NCBI GenBank assembly: GCA_948144175.1
Contig: CANXME010002121.1
Coordinates: 124,001-188,000, forward strand
Direction: 5' to 3'
DNA from: Closterium sp. NIES-65
Taxonomy: Eukaryota; Streptophyta; Zygnematophyceae; Desmidiales; Closteriaceae
DNA length: 64,000 nt
The position numbers and the translations under genes are program-made. The notes beneath the pieces were generated by a model. That model made no database searches. It was not told where the DNA came from and saw only the letters and a list, made by a program, of their open reading frames with translations. Shown here one piece after another: positions 62,301-64,000 of this stretch (within the stretch, counting starts at the first letter, position 1; every line of letters starts with the position of its first letter).

Positions 62301-64000
62301 ACCGGGGGGGGACCTGGTACCAAGAAGAGCGGGGGTGGGGGGAGGGACGGAGTGCGGTAGGGGAAGAGGCGGTAGTAGGGTACCGACTCGTCGAACGTGA
62401 CGTCCTGGGAGGACAGAACACGTCGAGAGGTGGGGTGGTAAAACTGCCACCCAGGGGCGTCGGGGGGGAACCCCAGGAAGACGCAGGGAGAAGCACGAGG
62501 GGATAGCTTGTCCGCAGACAGGTCGCGAACAAACGCCCGAGATCCCCAGACCCGGAACGCCGACGCATCGCCAACCTTCCCCGTCCACAGCAGGGCTGGG
62601 GAGGTCTCCGGTCGAGAGACCCTGGGGTGGAGGTTGATCTGGTGCGCAGCGTACCTGACCGCAAACGGCCACAGAAAATGGGGAGCAGCCGCATGCATCA
62701 TGGACGTACGAGCGACGTCCATGACCATGCCAATGCGGCGCTCAGCAATCCCATTCTGCTGCGGTGAGTCCGGAAGCGTGAAGGTCTGACGGATGCCTCG
62801 CGCACGACAGTAGGCACTCAGGAGGCCAGAGGAGAACTCTCCGCCTCTGTCCGAGTGCAGACGCAAAACAGGGAAGTCAGAGCCAAAGCTCCTCCGAAGC
62901 TGGAGACGAGCTGCGCGGATCCAGTCGATCAACACCGCAGTGACCTCACCCTTGCTGCGCAAGGGGAAGACTGTGGTGTAACGCGAGTAGTCGTCAACCA
63001 CCAGCAGGAAGTAGCGCTCCTGACCCTGTCCACGGACGCGGGCTGGGCCCCACACATCCATGTGAAGCGTCTGCAACGGGGCCTCTGTCGGAGGAAACTG
63101 GGAGGAGTGAGGGGCAGCACGCTGGCGCCCCTCGACACAGGGGACACAGGTGGGGCCAGGGCCCGGAGGAAGGGGAGGGAGAGACCGGGGAAGACCAGAC
63201 ACAAGGACTCGCGAGGCCATGCCTCTGAGCCGAAGCAGAGAGGGGTGGCCAAGGCGGTGGTGCCAGAGGAGGGTCTCGTGAGACAAACGACGGCACGAGC
63301 AGGGGGCAGACTCAGGACCAGACCTGGACGCTGCAGCAAACACCTGACCAGACGAAGTGACCCTACCAGACTCAGCACCTGGAGGAGAAGCAGTGGTCAG
63401 AGTGTACAGGCTCGACCCTGGCCGACGTGTAAACGTAGCCAGGTGGCGACCTGTATCCGCCTCCGTGCAGTGGGTCACCCGCTGACGAGCAGGGGTGAAC
63501 TGGTGGACACCCGCATCCTGGAGGTCAGCACCACTCACCAAGTTCGTCGAGAACGAGGGGAGGTAGAGACCAGTCAGGGTGCCAGAGGGGGCCGCCGGAC
63601 ACGGGAGGACAGTGGAGAAGCGAGACAGGACAGGCCCCCCAGAGGGGTCAGCCAGGGACACCGCAACCGGCCGACTCAGCGGCGTGAGAGTGGTGCGGTC
63701 CCGAAAGAAGGAGCGAGACGCTCCAGAGTCAAGGGTGAAGGTGTGAGAGGCCGAAGCCGACACAGTACCTGAGAGGGCAGACTCACCAGCACCTGAGAGC
63801 ACAGACGCACTGGCACCTAGAGCAGCAGCCTCACTAGTACCTGACGCGGCAGTACCAATGCCCGGGTCGGGCGGGAAACACCGGTAACAGTCATCCTCAT
63901 CACTACCAATCGCAGCATACATAGCAGAGAGAATAGCATCAAAATCAAGATCATAAATAGCTACACCAGCCCTAGACAGCTCTCCCCAGCGGGGGATCTC
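59321..64000 (-). CDS. Copia gag-pol polyprotein F, partial, open
   Basis: A single frame from the window edge (EIPRWGELSRAGVAIYDLD) to the stop at 59321. It contains the protease DSGASRSFF (about 63732-63706), integrase HHRLGHPSLLRL and CVPC, HMDVWG, HSDRGGEFSS and PQQNGIAERRIG, a linker with GGAEPGGAES-type repeats, reverse transcriptase WIFRVKRPPGSPP and YVDDLVFATA (about 60310-60280), and RNase H TGHADASWADDQ, SSCEAEIYAGAMAAQEL, YVDNKAML and ADVFTKALAPCDHQ, ending VLPHLLSS. No frameshift or stop was seen, so together with E' it is a candidate active copy. The gag start lies beyond the window. The open frame continues past the internal Met at 63922. Confidence 0.92.
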   Translation of the reverse strand, partial: EIPRWGELSRAGVAIYDLDFDAILSAMYAAIGSDEDDCYRCFPPDPGIGTAASGTSEAAALGASASVLSGAGESALSGTVSASASHTFTLDSGASRSFFRDRTTLTPLSRPVAVSLADPSGGPVLSRFSTVLPCPAAPSGTLTGLYLPSFSTNLVSGADLQDAGVHQFTPARQRVTHCTEADTGRHLATFTRRPGSSLYTLTTASPPGAESGRVTSSGQVFAAASRSGPESAPCSCRRLSHETLLWHHRLGHPSLLRLRGMASRVLVSGLPRSLPPLPPGPGPTCVPCVEGRQRAAPHSSQFPPTEAPLQTLHMDVWGPARVRGQGQERYFLLVVDDYSRYTTVFPLRSKGEVTAVLIDWIRAARLQLRRSFGSDFPVLRLHSDRGGEFSSGLLSAYCRARGIRQTFTLPDSPQQNGIAERRIGMVMDVARTSMMHAAAPHFLWPFAVRYAAHQINLHPRVSRPETSPALLWTGKVGDASAFRVWGSRAFVRDLSADKLSPRASPCVFLGFPPDAPGWQFYHPTSRRVLSSQDVTFDESVPYYRLFPYRTPSLPPPPLFLVPGPPPVVPLPPQGPAPSGVSQVDAVEPVEVTGDSGAAAGAEPGGAESGGAEPGGAESGGAEPGGAEPGGAVPGGAESGGAESGGAVPGGAEPGGAEPGVAKPGGAEPGGDVPGGAVSRGAEPGGAVPGGASSRREPLSPQELREWFAGRWRRAAGAGGSSAAEGTAAARPAGARTVGAGAAESESSPGAGPAEGVGAEPAVGGPTDSAPGAAAGGSGASGGAAGGATGVGAPAGAAGAVPAVSSVAARPRPYFVPLLQQVLGLTPPPPPLEGPQPVRSQPQLQPASPLPAPSPYAGPTGGLTERREPASRPVSPVRTERASGRGSRQRPPPVPGTHRMSLRPSTAPLRAPLPSPPASSLPALADPESDALRAASPTVTRLLATAVTDPSFESSAASALVTELVDFAARCRLDYAARLVTESESACPPSVGGECALGTDVLEDRQEEFQCLAAASPRLASVLLAPEGDPDAPDIPTPRSYAEAIEGPYSSQWQAAMDAEMASWKSTGTYVDAVPPPGANIVSGMWIFRVKRPPGSPPVFKARYVARGFSQRQGVDYFQTFSPTPKMTTLRVLLHVAAHRDYELHSLDFSTAFLQGSLHEEIWLRRPPGFTGSFPPGTQWSLRRPVYGLRQAPREWHDTLRTTLAALGFAPSTADPSLFLRTDTSLPPFYILVYVDDLVFATADTAGLAYVKSELQKRHTCTDLGELRSYLGLQITRDRARRTITLTQSHMVQQVLQRFGFTYSSPQATPLPTRHSLSALPSDESVESSGPFAELVGCLMYLMTCTRPDLAYPLSILARFVAPGRHRPEHMAAAKRVLRYLCSTSGMGLVLGGRSPVVLTGHADASWADDQATQRSSQGYTFSLGSGSVSWRATRSSSVLGSSCEAEIYAGAMAAQELRWLTYLLTDLGEQPRSPPVLYVDNKAMLALCREQRLEHRTKHIALRYFLARELQQRGQLRLAYVASEANTADVFTKALAPCDHQRCCTQLGLVPVLPHLLSS
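61920..62215 (-). repeat. 15-bp coding minisatellite in the F linker
   Basis: About twenty units of the CTCAGCACCCCCAGG type on the plus strand, encoding GGAEP/GGAES/GGAVP pentapeptides on the minus strand. The array is longer than in E'. Confidence 0.85.

Larger units (their letters stand above)
58992..64000 (-). mobile_element. Ty1/copia retrotransposon F, nested in G, runs off the window
   Basis: 3' LTR at 58992-59123, polypurine complement CACCCCCATAGGC, then RNase H, reverse transcriptase, linker, integrase, protease and the end of gag, all open on the minus strand. The insertion site is in the gag of copia G. Confidence 0.93.

Noticed and set aside
1..64000. tRNA, rRNA or other RNA genes
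   Set aside because: No cloverleaf or rRNA core was recognised; the only tRNA-related sequences are the short primer binding sites of the LTR elements.

Overview
This is a repeat-dominated eukaryotic nuclear segment. Almost everything that can be read as protein belongs to transposable elements, and I recognise no host housekeeping gene. At least six Ty1/copia-type LTR retrotransposons are present (called A, B, C, D, E and G here, plus F at the right edge). With them are a non-LTR retrotransposon (LINE), a 975-bp non-autonomous LTR element, solo LTRs, and the remains of an OTU-carrying Helitron. The copia leaders carry plant-style initiator-Met tRNA primer sites (TGGTATCGAGC, TGGTATAGAGC, TGCTATCAGAGC). 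The elements are GC-rich, while the non-element spacers are AT-rich. I infer a member of the green lineage, quite possibly a streptophyte (charophyte) alga such as Closterium. The species call rests on general resemblance only and is uncertain.

Layout. 1-4323: minus-strand copia A, cut by the window edge. 4526-12753: plus-strand LINE (reverse transcriptase, C-terminal zinc finger, poly(A) tail), interrupted by half of minus-strand copia B (5135-9829) and by a solo LTR at the same target site (9966-10096). 12754-14283: AT-rich spacer. 14284-21598: complete but decayed minus-strand copia C (target-site duplication, TSD, CTATT). 22369-29304: complete but decayed minus-strand copia D (TSD CAGTA). 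29305-31688: spacer with a 48-bp TGACGTCA array and several hairpins. 31689-34188: 5' part of plus-strand copia E.

At 34185-34188 the sequence jumps back into the leader of C. The whole 12.83-kb block from C leader through D and the spacer into E gag is then repeated almost identically (34185-47018). This time E continues to its end. Copy E' (44519-51806) is full length, with identical 131-bp LTRs, TSD GTTTG and one open gag-pol frame of about 1,943 codons. It is the best candidate in the window for a recently active element.

51807-57614: AT-rich sequence with the 975-bp TRIM-like element (52259-53233, TSD CTTTT). It also holds a broken Helitron (OTU protease, DUF6570-like and Helitron Rep N-terminal segments, 53367-57041), interrupted by a solo LTR of the TRIM family (TSD GGTTG) and by another LTR-like insertion. 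57615-58991: 5' part of plus-strand copia G, into whose gag minus-strand copia F (58992-64000, open coding frame, runs off the window) has inserted.

The elements work as one ecosystem. Intact or near-intact copia copies (E', F) could supply proteins. The TRIM-like element shares the termini and subterminal 3' sequence of the autonomous copies but encodes nothing. Older copies (A-D) are decaying through nonsense changes, homopolymer frameshifts and internal deletions, and LTR-LTR or microhomology rearrangements reshape the locus.
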